64,000 nt of DNA from Mycobacterium gordonae (lineage in GTDB: Bacteria; Actinomycetota; Actinomycetes; Mycobacteriales; Mycobacteriaceae), in NCBI RefSeq assembly GCF_001417955.2, contig NZ_LKTM01000223.1, forward strand, positions 186,001-250,000, written 5' to 3'. A model generated the notes under the pieces. That model saw only the letters and a list, made by a program, of their open reading frames with translations, was not told where the DNA came from and did no database searches. Shown here one piece after another: positions 34,643-44,171 of the stretch; the stretch's first letter is position 1, and every line of letters starts with the position of its first letter. Made by a program: the position numbers and the translations under genes.

Positions 34643-35851
34643 CTAGCCGCCGCATTCGGTGACGCGCCGCCGCAGGAATGCGCGGCCTGGCTCAGAAGCG
34701 TTGCCCTCCAATGCCTTTCGATACCACACTACGGCTTCGGCGTGGCGCCCTGCCCGCCGCAACAGGTCCGCGCGCACCGACGCGACGAGATTCGAGTGCG
34801 TCAGCCGCGGGTCGTGGGCCACCTTGTCCAGGGCTGCCAGGCCCACATCCGGGCCGTCGCGGAAGCCGACCGCGAGCGCGCGGTTGGCTCTCACCACCGG
34901 CGAGTCGGTCAACTGCAGCAACCGGTCGTAAGCCGCGCAGATCGCGGTCCAGTCGGTCTGGTCCCAGGAGGGCGCCGTCGCATGGATGGCGGCGATCACG
35001 GCTTGCGGCAGATACGGACCGGTCGATCCCTGCGCCTGTCGTAATCGATTGAGGCCGCGGCTGATCCGGTCGCGGTTCCAGCGGTGACGGTCCTGCTCGT
35101 CCAGCGGCACCAGCGCCCCGGCGGCGTCCAGCCGTGTTGCCCGCCGCGAGTCATGCAGCAGCACCAGGGCCGCCAGGGCGTGTGCCTCGGGATGCGGCAT
35201 CAGGGCGCACAGCTCGCCGGCCAGCCGCACCCCTTCGTCACACAACTCGTCGCGGATGGCCGACGGGCCGGCGGTGGACCAGTAGCCCTCGGTGAACACC
35301 GAGTAGATGCAGCTCAGTACGTGCGGTGTGCGTTCGGGGAGCAACTCGGCGGGCGGAACCCGCAGCGGAATGTTCGCGTGCCGAATCTTGTACTTGGCCC
35401 GGGTGATTCGCTGCCCGATCGCTGCCTCGGTCTGCAACAGTGCGCGGGCGATCTCGGCGACCGTCAACCCGGATACCAGCCGCAGCGTGAGCGCCAGTTG
35501 CGAGCGGCGGTCCAGTGCCGGGTGCGCGCAGGTGAACATCATCCGCAGTTCGTCGTCGCGAACCGGATGCAACACCGCGTCGTCGGTGCGGATATCGTCC
35601 ACGAAAGCCGCCAATTCCTTTCCGGGACGGATGGATTCGCGGCGTAGCCGATCACGGGCACGATTGCGCGCGACCGTTATCAGCCATGCGCCGGGGCGAT
35701 CGGGTACGCCATCGCGCTCCCAGGTGCGCAGCGCCTCGGCGCACGCCTCCTGGACGGCGTCCTCGGCGATGGTGAGGTCGCCCGACCATCGTGCGATGGC
35801 GGCGACGGCAGGTCCCCATTCATGCCGAAAGACGCCGTCCAGATCGGTCAT
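34643..35851 (-). CDS. ECF sigma factor of the ECF42 type with C-terminal TPR-like extension
   Basis: A 402-residue protein. Sigma region 2 lies near the start (AIARWSGDLTIAEDAVQEACAEAL, PGAWLITVARNRARDRLRR) and region 4 around residues 115-165 (RSQLALTLRLVSGLTVAEIA, then an HTH). A C-terminal extension of about 230 helical residues follows, ending in a TPR-like segment (RADLLRRAGRHAEAVVWYRK). This long extension and a neighbouring YCII/DGPF gene define the ECF42 group, in which the extension, not an anti-sigma factor, is thought to control activity. It is 9 nt downstream of the YCII gene and likely cotranscribed. This pair is absent between rplA and mmaA4 in M. tuberculosis. Confidence 0.9.
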   Translation of the reverse strand: MTDLDGVFRHEWGPAVAAIARWSGDLTIAEDAVQEACAEALRTWERDGVPDRPGAWLITVARNRARDRLRRESIRPGKELAAFVDDIRTDDAVLHPVRDDELRMMFTCAHPALDRRSQLALTLRLVSGLTVAEIARALLQTEAAIGQRITRAKYKIRHANIPLRVPPAELLPERTPHVLSCIYSVFTEGYWSTAGPSAIRDELCDEGVRLAGELCALMPHPEAHALAALVLLHDSRRATRLDAAGALVPLDEQDRHRWNRDRISRGLNRLRQAQGSTGPYLPQAVIAAIHATAPSWDQTDWTAICAAYDRLLQLTDSPVVRANRALAVGFRDGPDVGLAALDKVAHDPRLTHSNLVASVRADLLRRAGRHAEAVVWYRKALEGNASEPGRAFLRRRVTECGG

Positions 35852-35860
35852 CCGACGTGG

Positions 35861-36559
35861 CTACAGTCCCGAGATACCGGCCAGTTGCCGGAGCTGCACC
35901 GTGGACGCGGGAATCATCGAGGCCACCTTGACGGCTTCGTCACGGTCGCCGGCGCTCAGCACATAGAAGCCGTTGGCGACTTCCGCGGCTTCGGCGTACG
36001 GACCGTCGGTGACAAGGACCTCGCCGTTGCGGATCCGCACGGTCGTCGCGGTCGAACGATCGTGCAACGCGGCGCCGCCGACGATGTGATCGCCTGCGGC
36101 GGCGGCGAACTCGACGTGGCGTGCAGCCACCGCATCCCACTCCGGAGTGTGCGGCGTGTGGGTGGTTCCGGGCGGCTCCAACAGCAGCGCGAGCCAGTCG
36201 GTGCCGCTGGGTTTGGGAGACGGTTCGATCGCGTGGACGGTGGGCCGCACCTCTACCGCACCGTGCTTGGCGAGCGGAATGCCACGGGCGAAGGTGAGGG
36301 CTTCGTCGAGGTTTTCGGCTTCGAAAAGGTAGTAACCGCACGCTACTTCGGCGCCTTCGGCGAACGGTCCGTCGGTGATGACCGGCTCGTCCGGGCCGCC
36401 GTCGATCCGTACGCCGGCCGCCGCGGGAAGCAGGGCATCACCGGCCCGGATGGCTGCGGCCGCAGCGCGGTGAAAGCCCTGGTAGGCCTCCATCTCGGCA
36501 GCACGTTCCGAGGGCGTCAAGTCGCGCTCGTGACTGATCAGCAAAGCGAAATACTGCAT
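35861..36559 (-). CDS. Duplicated YCII/DGPF-domain protein, partner of the ECF42 sigma factor
   Basis: A 232-residue protein consisting of two YCII-like domains in tandem: the first with ITDGPFAEGAEVACGYYLFE and the second with VTDGPYAEAAEVANGFYVLS. Most DGPF proteins beside ECF42 sigma factors are single domains of about 115-140 residues, so this is a fusion or internal duplication. Their biochemical role is not established; ECF42 factors are reported to regulate the neighbouring DGPF genes. It is the first gene of the two-gene unit. Confidence 0.9.
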   Translation of the reverse strand: MQYFALLISHERDLTPSERAAEMEAYQGFHRAAAAAIRAGDALLPAAAGVRIDGGPDEPVITDGPFAEGAEVACGYYLFEAENLDEALTFARGIPLAKHGAVEVRPTVHAIEPSPKPSGTDWLALLLEPPGTTHTPHTPEWDAVAARHVEFAAAAGDHIVGGAALHDRSTATTVRIRNGEVLVTDGPYAEAAEVANGFYVLSAGDRDEAVKVASMIPASTVQLRQLAGISGL

Positions 36560-36642
36560 TCGTCGTCTCCTCCCGTAGCGAGCGGGGCCCGGTGCTCCAC
36601 TCTCTACCGGTTCGACGAACGGTGCACGCCCGTTCCGACCGA

Positions 36643-37539
36643 CTAGGCGGCTGCCCGCGACTTGAGATAGGTCACCAGGCTCACGTCGAGCATCTCGTCG
36701 TCGAAGTAGTGCTCGCAGCCGCGCAGGTACTTCATGTACCGCTCGTAGACCTCGAGCGAAGTGACCTCGACGGCCTTCTCCTTATTGGACTCCAGGGTGT
36801 CGCCCCAGATGTGCAAGGTCTTGATGTAGTGCGGGCGCAGCGAAAGTGGTTCGGGGACGACAAACCCGGCCTTTTCGCCGTGCTCCACCATCATCTCCGT
36901 GGACGGCAGGCGGCCACCGGGGAAGATCTCGGTCACGATGAACTTGATGAAGCGGACCGTCTCGAAGGTGATCCGCTTCCCCCGCGCCGCCATCTCGTAC
37001 GGGTGGTAGCTGACGCTGCTCTGGATGGTCATCCGGCCGTCGTCGGGCATGACGTCGAAACACCGCTTGAAGAAGTCGTCATAGTTCTCGTGCCCGAAGT
37101 GCTCGAAGGCCTCGATGGAGACGATCCGGTCGACCGGCTCGTTGAAGTCCTCCCAGCCGTGCAGGAGGACCCGTCGGGAGCGGTCGGTGTCGATCGCGTC
37201 CAGCACCTGCTGCGAGCGGGCGTGCTGGTTCTTGGACAGGGTGAGGCCGATGACGTTAACGTCGTACTTCTCCACGGCGCGCTTCATGGTGGTGCCCCAG
37301 CCGCAGCCGACGTCCAGCAACGTCATTCCCGGCTTGAGGTCCAGCTGGTCGAGGTTCAGGTCGATCTTCGCGATCTGGGCTTCCTCGAGCGAAATGTCCC
37401 ATGGGTCGAAGTAGGCGCAGCTGTAGGTCCGGGTCGGATCCTGGAACAGCGCGAAGAAATCATCGGAGACGTCGTAGTGCGCCTGAATGTCTTCGAACTG
37501 CGTCGCCTTCGTCATGGCACCGGTCGGTTTGTCGGCCAT
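36643..37539 (-). CDS. mmaA4: Hydroxymycolate synthase MmaA4 (Hma)
   Basis: A 298-residue SAM-dependent mycolic acid methyltransferase. The SAM motif is [17 protein letters not shown], with [13 protein letters not shown] and [20 protein letters not shown]. Close likeness to M. tuberculosis MmaA4 is seen along the whole chain, including [16 protein letters not shown] and the C-terminal [14 protein letters not shown]. MmaA4 adds a methyl and hydroxyl at the distal meromycolate double bond, the first step to keto and methoxy mycolates. ATG at 37539 has AGGAGA 9 nt upstream and is preferred over an in-frame start at 37569. It is the most downstream member of the four-gene run (mmaA1 to mmaA4 in transcription order). 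Confidence 0.93.
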   Translation of the reverse strand: MADKPTGAMTKATQFEDIQAHYDVSDDFFALFQDPTRTYSCAYFDPWDISLEEAQIAKIDLNLDQLDLKPGMTLLDVGCGWGTTMKRAVEKYDVNVIGLTLSKNQHARSQQVLDAIDTDRSRRVLLHGWEDFNEPVDRIVSIEAFEHFGHENYDDFFKRCFDVMPDDGRMTIQSSVSYHPYEMAARGKRITFETVRFIKFIVTEIFPGGRLPSTEMMVEHGEKAGFVVPEPLSLRPHYIKTLHIWGDTLESNKEKAVEVTSLEVYERYMKYLRGCEHYFDDEMLDVSLVTYLKSRAAA

Positions 37540-37680
37540 TGCTGTGGTGTTCTCCTGAATAAGTGGCACTAGCTGGTCGTCCGCGCGGGCCCAGACCTCT
37601 GACGTGCAACACTACCCGATCCGGTGGTACCGGCTGACCGGCCGAGGGTTGCTTCGGTGCCCGTCGAGGCCCGCGTAAGT

Positions 37681-38562
37681 CTATTTCTGCAACGTGAAGT
37701 GGTGGCAGTCGATGTACCCGATCCGGAAGCACTCGGCGGTACCGGTCAAGTACTTCATGTAGCGCTCATAGATCTCTTCGGACTGAATCCTGATCGCCTC
37801 GTCCTTGTGGGCCAGGAGCGCTTCGGCCCAGAAGTCGAGGGTCCTGGCGAAGTGCAGCTGTAGCGACTCGACATGCGAGACGGTGAAACCGGCTCTCGTG
37901 GCGTGGTCGTGCACCTTCTCGATAGACGGCAGCCGGCCGCCCGGAAAGATCTCAGTCACGATGAACTTGATGAACCGGGCCATCTCGAACGTCACCGGCA
38001 TCCCGCGCTCGACGATCTGGCCTCCGGTCAACCCGGTGATCGAGTGCAGCAGCATCCTCCCGTCGTCGGGCAGGGCTTCGAACACGAACTTGAAGAAGTC
38101 GTCGTAGCGCTGGAAGCCGAAGTGCTCCAGGGCCTCGATGGTGATGATCCGGTCCACCGGCTCGTTGAACTCGGCCCAGTCGCTCAGCAGAACCCGGTGC
38201 GAACGGTTCGTGTCGACCTCGCCCAGCAGCCGCTCGCAGTAGGCGTGCTGGTTCTTGGACAGGGTCACGCCGATGACGTTCACGTCATATTTCTCGAGGG
38301 CGCGCTTCATCGTCGAACCCCAGCCGCAACCCACATCGAGCAGGGTCATACCCGGCTCCAGCCCCAGTTTGCCCAGCGCCAGGTCCAGCTTGGCGATCTG
38401 GGCTTCCTCGAGGGTCATGTCGTCGCGCTCGAAGTAGGCGCAGCTGTAGGTCCGGGTTGGATCCGTGAACAACTCGAAGAATTCGTTGGAGATGTCGTAG
38501 TGCGCCTGGACGTCGTCGTTGTTCTCTCGCCGGCTTCTGGCTCGAGTTAGGTTGTTAGACAT
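37681..38562 (-). CDS. mmaA3: Mycolic acid methyltransferase, mmaA3-like
   Basis: A 293-residue family member with [38 protein letters not shown] and LEHFGFQRYDDFFKF. It occupies the mmaA3 slot and shares MmaA3-type features ([15 protein letters not shown], the DCHHFTLQK end). MmaA3 O-methylates hydroxymycolate to methoxymycolate. Paralogues are so alike that the exact reaction cannot be fixed without a tree. ATG at 38562 is preceded by GGGAGGA. Spacing to mmaA4 is 141 nt. Confidence 0.75.
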   Translation of the reverse strand: MSNNLTRARSRRENNDDVQAHYDISNEFFELFTDPTRTYSCAYFERDDMTLEEAQIAKLDLALGKLGLEPGMTLLDVGCGWGSTMKRALEKYDVNVIGVTLSKNQHAYCERLLGEVDTNRSHRVLLSDWAEFNEPVDRIITIEALEHFGFQRYDDFFKFVFEALPDDGRMLLHSITGLTGGQIVERGMPVTFEMARFIKFIVTEIFPGGRLPSIEKVHDHATRAGFTVSHVESLQLHFARTLDFWAEALLAHKDEAIRIQSEEIYERYMKYLTGTAECFRIGYIDCHHFTLQK

Positions 38563-38675
38563 TTGTCCTCCCGATGGGACAGGCCCACCCCCCGCGAGGT
38601 GATCATCTCCGGGACCCTACACGTGCGGGGACGCGTCCCCCGCATTTGAACTCACTGATACCGGGATTATTTCCC

Positions 38676-39539
38676 CTACTTCTCCAGGGTGAACTGGTTG
38701 ACGTCGATGTAGCCGGTCCGGAACGAGTCCGCGCATCCGGTCAGGTACTTCATGTAGCGCTCGTAGACCTCTTCGGACTGGATCTCGATCGCCTCGTCCT
38801 TGCGCGACTCCAGGGCGGCGGCCCACAGGTCGAGCGTGCGGGCGTAGTGCGGCTGCAGCGATTGGCGCCGGGTCAGTGTGAAGCCGCCCTTCGCGGAGTG
38901 CTCCTGGACCTTCTCGATCGACGGCAACCGGCCGCCCGGGAAGATCTCGGTCATGATGAATTTGGCGAAGCGGGCGCCCTCGAAGGTCAACGGCATCCCG
39001 CGCTCGGCCATCTGCGTACCGGTCAGGGCAGTGATGGTGTGCAGCAGCATCACGCCGTCGGCCGGCAGCACCCGGTGCGCCAGTGCGAAGAAGTCGTCGT
39101 AGCGGTCGAAGCCGAAGTGCTCGAACGCGCCGATCGAGACGATGCGGTCGACGGGCTCGTCGAACTGCTCCCAGCCTTCCAGCAGCACGCGCCGGGTGCG
39201 CTCGGTGTCCATCTCGTCGAAAGACTTCTGCACGTGCGCAGCCTGGTTCTTCGACAGGGTCAGGCCGACGACGTTGACGTCGTACTTCTCGACAGCCCGG
39301 CGCATGGTGGCGCCCCAGCCGCAGCCCACGTCCAGCAGCGTCATCCCGGGCTGCAGGCCCAGCTTGCCCAGCGCCAGGTCGATCTTGGCGATCTGTGCCT
39401 CTTCCAGCGTCATGTCCTCGCGCTCGAAATAAGCGCAGCTGTATGTCTGGGTCGGGTCCAGAAACAACCGGAAGAAGTCGTCCGACAGGTCGTAGTGTGC
39501 CTGCACATCGTCAAAGTGCGGCTTCAGCTTCGCAGCCAT
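38676..39539 (-). CDS. mmaA2: Mycolic acid cyclopropane synthase, mmaA2-like
   Basis: A 287-residue member beginning [20 protein letters not shown], with [37 protein letters not shown] and [20 protein letters not shown]. These stretches are close to M. tuberculosis MmaA2, a cyclopropane synthase acting on alpha- and methoxymycolates. The catalytic bicarbonate/glutamate region [12 protein letters not shown] is present. ATG at 39539 with GGAAAGG upstream is chosen; an in-frame start at 39623 would add 28 residues that do not fit the family. Confidence 0.8.
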   Translation of the reverse strand: MAAKLKPHFDDVQAHYDLSDDFFRLFLDPTQTYSCAYFEREDMTLEEAQIAKIDLALGKLGLQPGMTLLDVGCGWGATMRRAVEKYDVNVVGLTLSKNQAAHVQKSFDEMDTERTRRVLLEGWEQFDEPVDRIVSIGAFEHFGFDRYDDFFALAHRVLPADGVMLLHTITALTGTQMAERGMPLTFEGARFAKFIMTEIFPGGRLPSIEKVQEHSAKGGFTLTRRQSLQPHYARTLDLWAAALESRKDEAIEIQSEEVYERYMKYLTGCADSFRTGYIDVNQFTLEK

Positions 39540-39680
39540 GTGTATTGCCTTTCCGGACCCGAACGGGTCCACGATCGCACGCGTCGTCGCCCCCCCGGTG
39601 CGTGCGGGAAGTATGTTATCCAACGCGCCGCGCCATTACTAAACCGCGACAGCGTCTGCGCTGTTCAGCGGCAACTTTTG

Positions 39681-40628
<948 letters not shown>

Positions 40629-41534
40629 TTAACCGGCGGCATCGAAGTTGCTAGTCAGCTCACCAATGACGCGACTCCACAACTGCTTGGGCAGATCATG
40701 ACCCATACCGTCGACCAACACCAATCGGGCACCGTTGATCGCCTTTGCGACCGCCCGGCCGCCGAAGGGGCGCATAAGTTTATCCGCTGTGCCGTGGATT
40801 ACGACAGTCGGGGCGGTGATGCGCCGGTCGTAGTGCAGCAGGCTGCCGCTGCCCATAATGGCGCTGAACTGCTGGGAAATGCCCCACGGGTGGTAGTTCC
40901 GGTCATAGGCTTCGGCGGCCTCGGCCCGCATCTGCTCCTCCGGCGTCGGGTACTGCGGGCTGCCGATGATCTTGGAGACCCGGACGGAATTGTCGATGAT
41001 CACCTCGCGCGGTGAACTCGGCGCCGGGCCCTTGATCAGTGACAGCAGCGCGCGCGGCGCCGGCGGCGGCAGGAAGCGGTGGTTATTGCTGGAGAAGATC
41101 ACCGCCAGCGTCTGGGTGCGGTGCGCGTGCTGCGCGGCGAAGACCTGCGCGATCATGCCGCCCATCGATGCCCCGACGATGTGGGCCCCGTCGATGTCGA
41201 GGTGATCGAGCAGGGCCGCGGCGTCGTCGGCCATGTCTTCCAGCTTGTACGCCGAGCGGCTGGGCAAGCCGAGGAACGAGCGCGCCATCCGCGTCGCCAG
41301 GGGCTGAGGGTCCTGGTGCCGCTCAGTCTTGCTGGACAGCCCGACGTCCCGGTTGTCGTAGCGGATCACCCGCAGGCCCCGGCGCACGAGCTGCTCGCAG
41401 AACTCGGTCCGCCACAGCAGCATCTGGGCGCCCAGGCCCATGATGAGCAGCACCGGCGGATGATCGGGGTCACCCATGTCCTCGTAGTACAGCTTCAGAT
41501 CACCCGATACCGCGGTGCCACTGCGAACTTCCAC
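40629..41534 (-). CDS. lipG: Alpha/beta hydrolase LipG
   Basis: A 301-residue alpha/beta hydrolase with nucleophile elbow GASMG, oxyanion motif MGLGAQM, aspartate region VIHGTADKLM and a C-terminal DGMGHDLP histidine. M. tuberculosis LipG (Rv0646c) at the same position has reported phospholipase and thioesterase-type activity. It is 4 nt downstream of the UbiB-like kinase gene and heads towards the mmaA genes, so cotranscription is likely. No signal peptide. Confidence 0.9.
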   Translation of the reverse strand: MEVRSGTAVSGDLKLYYEDMGDPDHPPVLLIMGLGAQMLLWRTEFCEQLVRRGLRVIRYDNRDVGLSSKTERHQDPQPLATRMARSFLGLPSRSAYKLEDMADDAAALLDHLDIDGAHIVGASMGGMIAQVFAAQHAHRTQTLAVIFSSNNHRFLPPPAPRALLSLIKGPAPSSPREVIIDNSVRVSKIIGSPQYPTPEEQMRAEAAEAYDRNYHPWGISQQFSAIMGSGSLLHYDRRITAPTVVIHGTADKLMRPFGGRAVAKAINGARLVLVDGMGHDLPKQLWSRVIGELTSNFDAAG

Positions 41535-41538
41535 TTAC

Positions 41539-42894
41539 CTACACCTCGTTGGTTTGCGGGTTGGATTGATGCTCGCGGCCGACCTCGACCATGAAATTGG
41601 CGAAGTACCCGGTGAGCTGCGGGTCCGACATCATCTGCCACTTGGGGGCCAGCAGTTTCATGTAGCGCTCGACGTAGAGGAACTGCTTGCCGATCAGCAC
41701 CAGCTCCCGGGGCAGCTTGACGTCGTAGGCGTCGGCCAGCGCCGACAGCTGGCGGCCGATGTCGGCGTAGGACATGTCGCCGAGGGATTGCATGGTCAGC
41801 GGAGTCGCGAACTTCTCCAAGTCCTTGGCCGCCTCCGCCTCCGGCTTCATGGTGCCGACGGCGCCCATCAGCACCACGATCTTGCCTGCGGCGGCGTGGT
41901 CCTTCTTCACCAGTAGGGCGTACACCAGTTCGCGCAGCAGCCAACGGGTGCGCGGATCGATGCGGCCCATGATCCCGAAGTCGAAGAACACGATGCGGCC
42001 CTCGTCGTCGACATAGAGGTTGCCCGCGTGCAGGTCGCCGTGGAACAGCCCGTGTCGCAGCCCGCCTTCGAACACGCTGAACAGCAGCGCCTTGACGAGT
42101 TCGGTGCCGTCGAATCCCGCCTTGCGGATAGCGGCGACGTTGTCGATGCGGATGCCCTGGATCCGCTCCATCGTCAGGACCCGCTCACTGGTGAAGTTCC
42201 AGTGCACCTGCGGGACGCGGATGTTCTTGCCCAGCGGAGACGCATGCAGGTGGGAGACCCAGGCGTCCATCGACTGCGCTTCGAGCCGGAAGTCCAGCTC
42301 CTCGGCGAGGTTGTCGGAGAAGTCGGCGACCACGTCCTGCGCGGACAGCCGGCGGCCCAGCTTCGCCAGCTCGACGGCCTGAGCGAAGCGCTGCAGGATC
42401 TGCAGGTCGGCAGCCACCCGGCGGCGGATGCCCGGTCGCTGGATTTTGACGACGACGTCCTCGCCGGTCTTCAGCGTCGCGTAGTGCACCTGCGCGATCG
42501 ATGCGGAGGCGAAGGGTGTCTCTTCGAACGTCGCGAACAGGTTGGCCGGCTCGTCGCCGAGTTCCTCGATGAAGAGTTTGTGCACCTCATCGGTGTCGGC
42601 GGCCGGCACCCGGTCCAGCAGGCCGCGGAATTCGCGGGACAGCGATTCGCCGAAGGCGCCGGGGCTGGACGCGATGATCTGTCCGAATTTCACGTACGTC
42701 GGGCCCAGGTCGGCGAAGGTCTGGGGAATTTCTTTGATGACCTTCTGCTGCCAGGGGCCCTTGCCGGGGAGGTTGGTGAGCACACGAGCGGCGGTGCGGG
42801 TGACCTGCCAACCGGTGACAGCTACCCGGGCCGCCTCGACCGGTAGCGGCACCCGGTCGAGCTTGGCCACATCGCGGTGTTTAGTGGAACTCAT
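41539..42894 (-). CDS. ABC1/ADCK/UbiB-family atypical kinase
   Basis: A 451-residue UbiB-family protein. It has the KxGQ-type signature VKFGQIIASSPGAFG, VVVKIQRPGIRRRV (ATP-binding lysine), the catalytic loop HGDLHAGNLYVD and metal motif FFDFGIMG, all intact. Two hydrophobic stretches expected near the C-terminus of ubiquinone-type UbiB are not obvious. M. tuberculosis Rv0647c is the positional counterpart. UbiB proteins regulate isoprenoid-quinone or lipid metabolism through ATPase activity; menaquinone is the mycobacterial quinone. Confidence 0.9.
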   Translation of the reverse strand: MSSTKHRDVAKLDRVPLPVEAARVAVTGWQVTRTAARVLTNLPGKGPWQQKVIKEIPQTFADLGPTYVKFGQIIASSPGAFGESLSREFRGLLDRVPAADTDEVHKLFIEELGDEPANLFATFEETPFASASIAQVHYATLKTGEDVVVKIQRPGIRRRVAADLQILQRFAQAVELAKLGRRLSAQDVVADFSDNLAEELDFRLEAQSMDAWVSHLHASPLGKNIRVPQVHWNFTSERVLTMERIQGIRIDNVAAIRKAGFDGTELVKALLFSVFEGGLRHGLFHGDLHAGNLYVDDEGRIVFFDFGIMGRIDPRTRWLLRELVYALLVKKDHAAAGKIVVLMGAVGTMKPEAEAAKDLEKFATPLTMQSLGDMSYADIGRQLSALADAYDVKLPRELVLIGKQFLYVERYMKLLAPKWQMMSDPQLTGYFANFMVEVGREHQSNPQTNEV

Positions 42895-42990
42895 TTCTGC
42901 AGTGTGCCAAATCGGTGCAGTCGAATCACAATTTGCGTGAGCCGCCTCACCCGGCGCAAAAGCGCGGCGAACGGTGGATTGTGTGACGGC

Positions 42991-43500
42991 CTATCGGGGT
43001 TGCCAGGGCGTCAGCCAGGGTTCCGGCTGCCGATTCTCCTGGCCTGCGATCAATTCGTACATGGTGGCCCCGTCGATGCTTTCCCGCACGATGTCGGCAT
43101 GCCCGGCATGACGGGCCAGTTTGTTGATCACGTGCAGGAAGACCCAGCGCACCGACCAGGCGTCGACGTCCTTGGGAAACCAGGGGGCATCGCGCGGAAC
43201 CGGCACCGTGGCGTCGAGGTCGGCGCTCTCGGCCAGTCGTAGCGATTCGGCGTTCTGAGCGGCGAATGCGTCGAGGATCCCCGCAAGTGTTTCGTCGGGA
43301 TGCATCACGAACTCGTCCGCGTGCTGCGCAGAGCGGTCCTCGAACGGTCGGGTGTCCTTCGGCGGAGCGTCCGGCGCGGCGGCCACCCTGGCCATCCATA
43401 TCCGCTGCATACCGGTGACGTGCTTGATCAGGCCGCCGACCGACAGCGCACTGGCCGATGGAGCCGATCGGGCCTGTTCATCGGTGAGGCCGTAGGACAC
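42991..43500 (-). CDS. DinB-fold protein (DUF664/mycothiol-dependent transferase-like)
   Basis: At least 169 residues of a four-helix DinB/DUF664 protein: SYGLTDEQARSAPSASALSV, GLIKHVTGMQRIWMARV and RWVFLHVINKLARHAGHADI, with the three-histidine metal pattern. GTG at 43500 truncates the first helix. Reading upstream in frame to 43590 gives IPALAPPVTGERNALREFLA, which looks like the normal family N-terminus, but contains no ATG, GTG or TTG; the candidates are CTG 43590 (overlapping the upstream TGA by 4 nt) or ATT 43584. The true gene probably runs to about 43590. Function of the family includes mycothiol S-transfer; not provable here. Confidence 0.75.
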   Translation of the reverse strand: MSYGLTDEQARSAPSASALSVGGLIKHVTGMQRIWMARVAAAPDAPPKDTRPFEDRSAQHADEFVMHPDETLAGILDAFAAQNAESLRLAESADLDATVPVPRDAPWFPKDVDAWSVRWVFLHVINKLARHAGHADIVRESIDGATMYELIAGQENRQPEPWLTPWQPR

Positions 43501-43586
43501 CGCGAGATAGGCGCTCTGGTGGTAGGCGAGAAATTCCCGCAGCGCATTGCGTTCGCCGGTGACCGGAGGGGCGAGGGCGGGAATGG

Positions 43587-44108
43587 TCAGTCCTTTCGGG
43601 TGTGCAGGTAAAGGTCACGCAGACAGGCGATTTCAGCGCCGTGATGGATCGCTTCCCGGTTGATGTGCAGGATCAGTTCGCTCAGCGCGTACTCAGCGTA
43701 GGGGCCTTCGGCCGGGCCGCACGGCCGGTTGAGGTCCGTGTCCGACAAGGCCCGCACCCCGGTGATCCACACCGAGTACTCCTCGTCGAGTTGCCGCAGC
43801 GCCGTCCCGGCGTCGGTGGCGTAGCGCCAACTCTGATAGTCGGCGGGCGCGCCGCCGAAGTGATGATGGTTGCGCATGGCGAACACTCCGACGATGACGT
43901 GAGCCAGCCGCCACGCGACGGTGGTGAACGGCGTCGGGCTGGGGCTGGGATACGCGAAGTCCACCGAACCGTCCGGATGCACGGTCCAGCAGTCGGGCAC
44001 CGGCTGCCAGAAGTACTCATCGTCGGTCAACCCGTCCAGGCGGGGTCGCAGTTGTGCTTGCCAGTGCCAGTCGAGCTGGTCGGCCAATTGGGTCCGGAGA
44101 TCTGCCAC
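43587..44108 (-). CDS. DinB superfamily protein
   Basis: A 173-residue DinB-fold protein starting at GTG 44108 (VADLRTQLADQLDWHWQAQL). Helix landmarks are TTVAWRLAHVIVGVFAMRNH and LSELILHINREAIHHGAEIA, supplying metal-binding histidines. It is the second, adjacent DinB-type gene, sharing the minus-strand unit with the previous one; both are divergent from the WYL regulator with 63 bp between. The activity is unknown; members are metal-dependent thiol transferases or hydrolases. The pair is not in M. tuberculosis at this locus. Confidence 0.85.
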   Translation of the reverse strand: MADLRTQLADQLDWHWQAQLRPRLDGLTDDEYFWQPVPDCWTVHPDGSVDFAYPSPSPTPFTTVAWRLAHVIVGVFAMRNHHHFGGAPADYQSWRYATDAGTALRQLDEEYSVWITGVRALSDTDLNRPCGPAEGPYAEYALSELILHINREAIHHGAEIACLRDLYLHTRKD

Positions 44109-44171
44109 GTCTATGAGCCTGGCAGCAATACCGGACAGTTTCGGTCCTAAAAGTCGGGCAGACTTGCTGTC

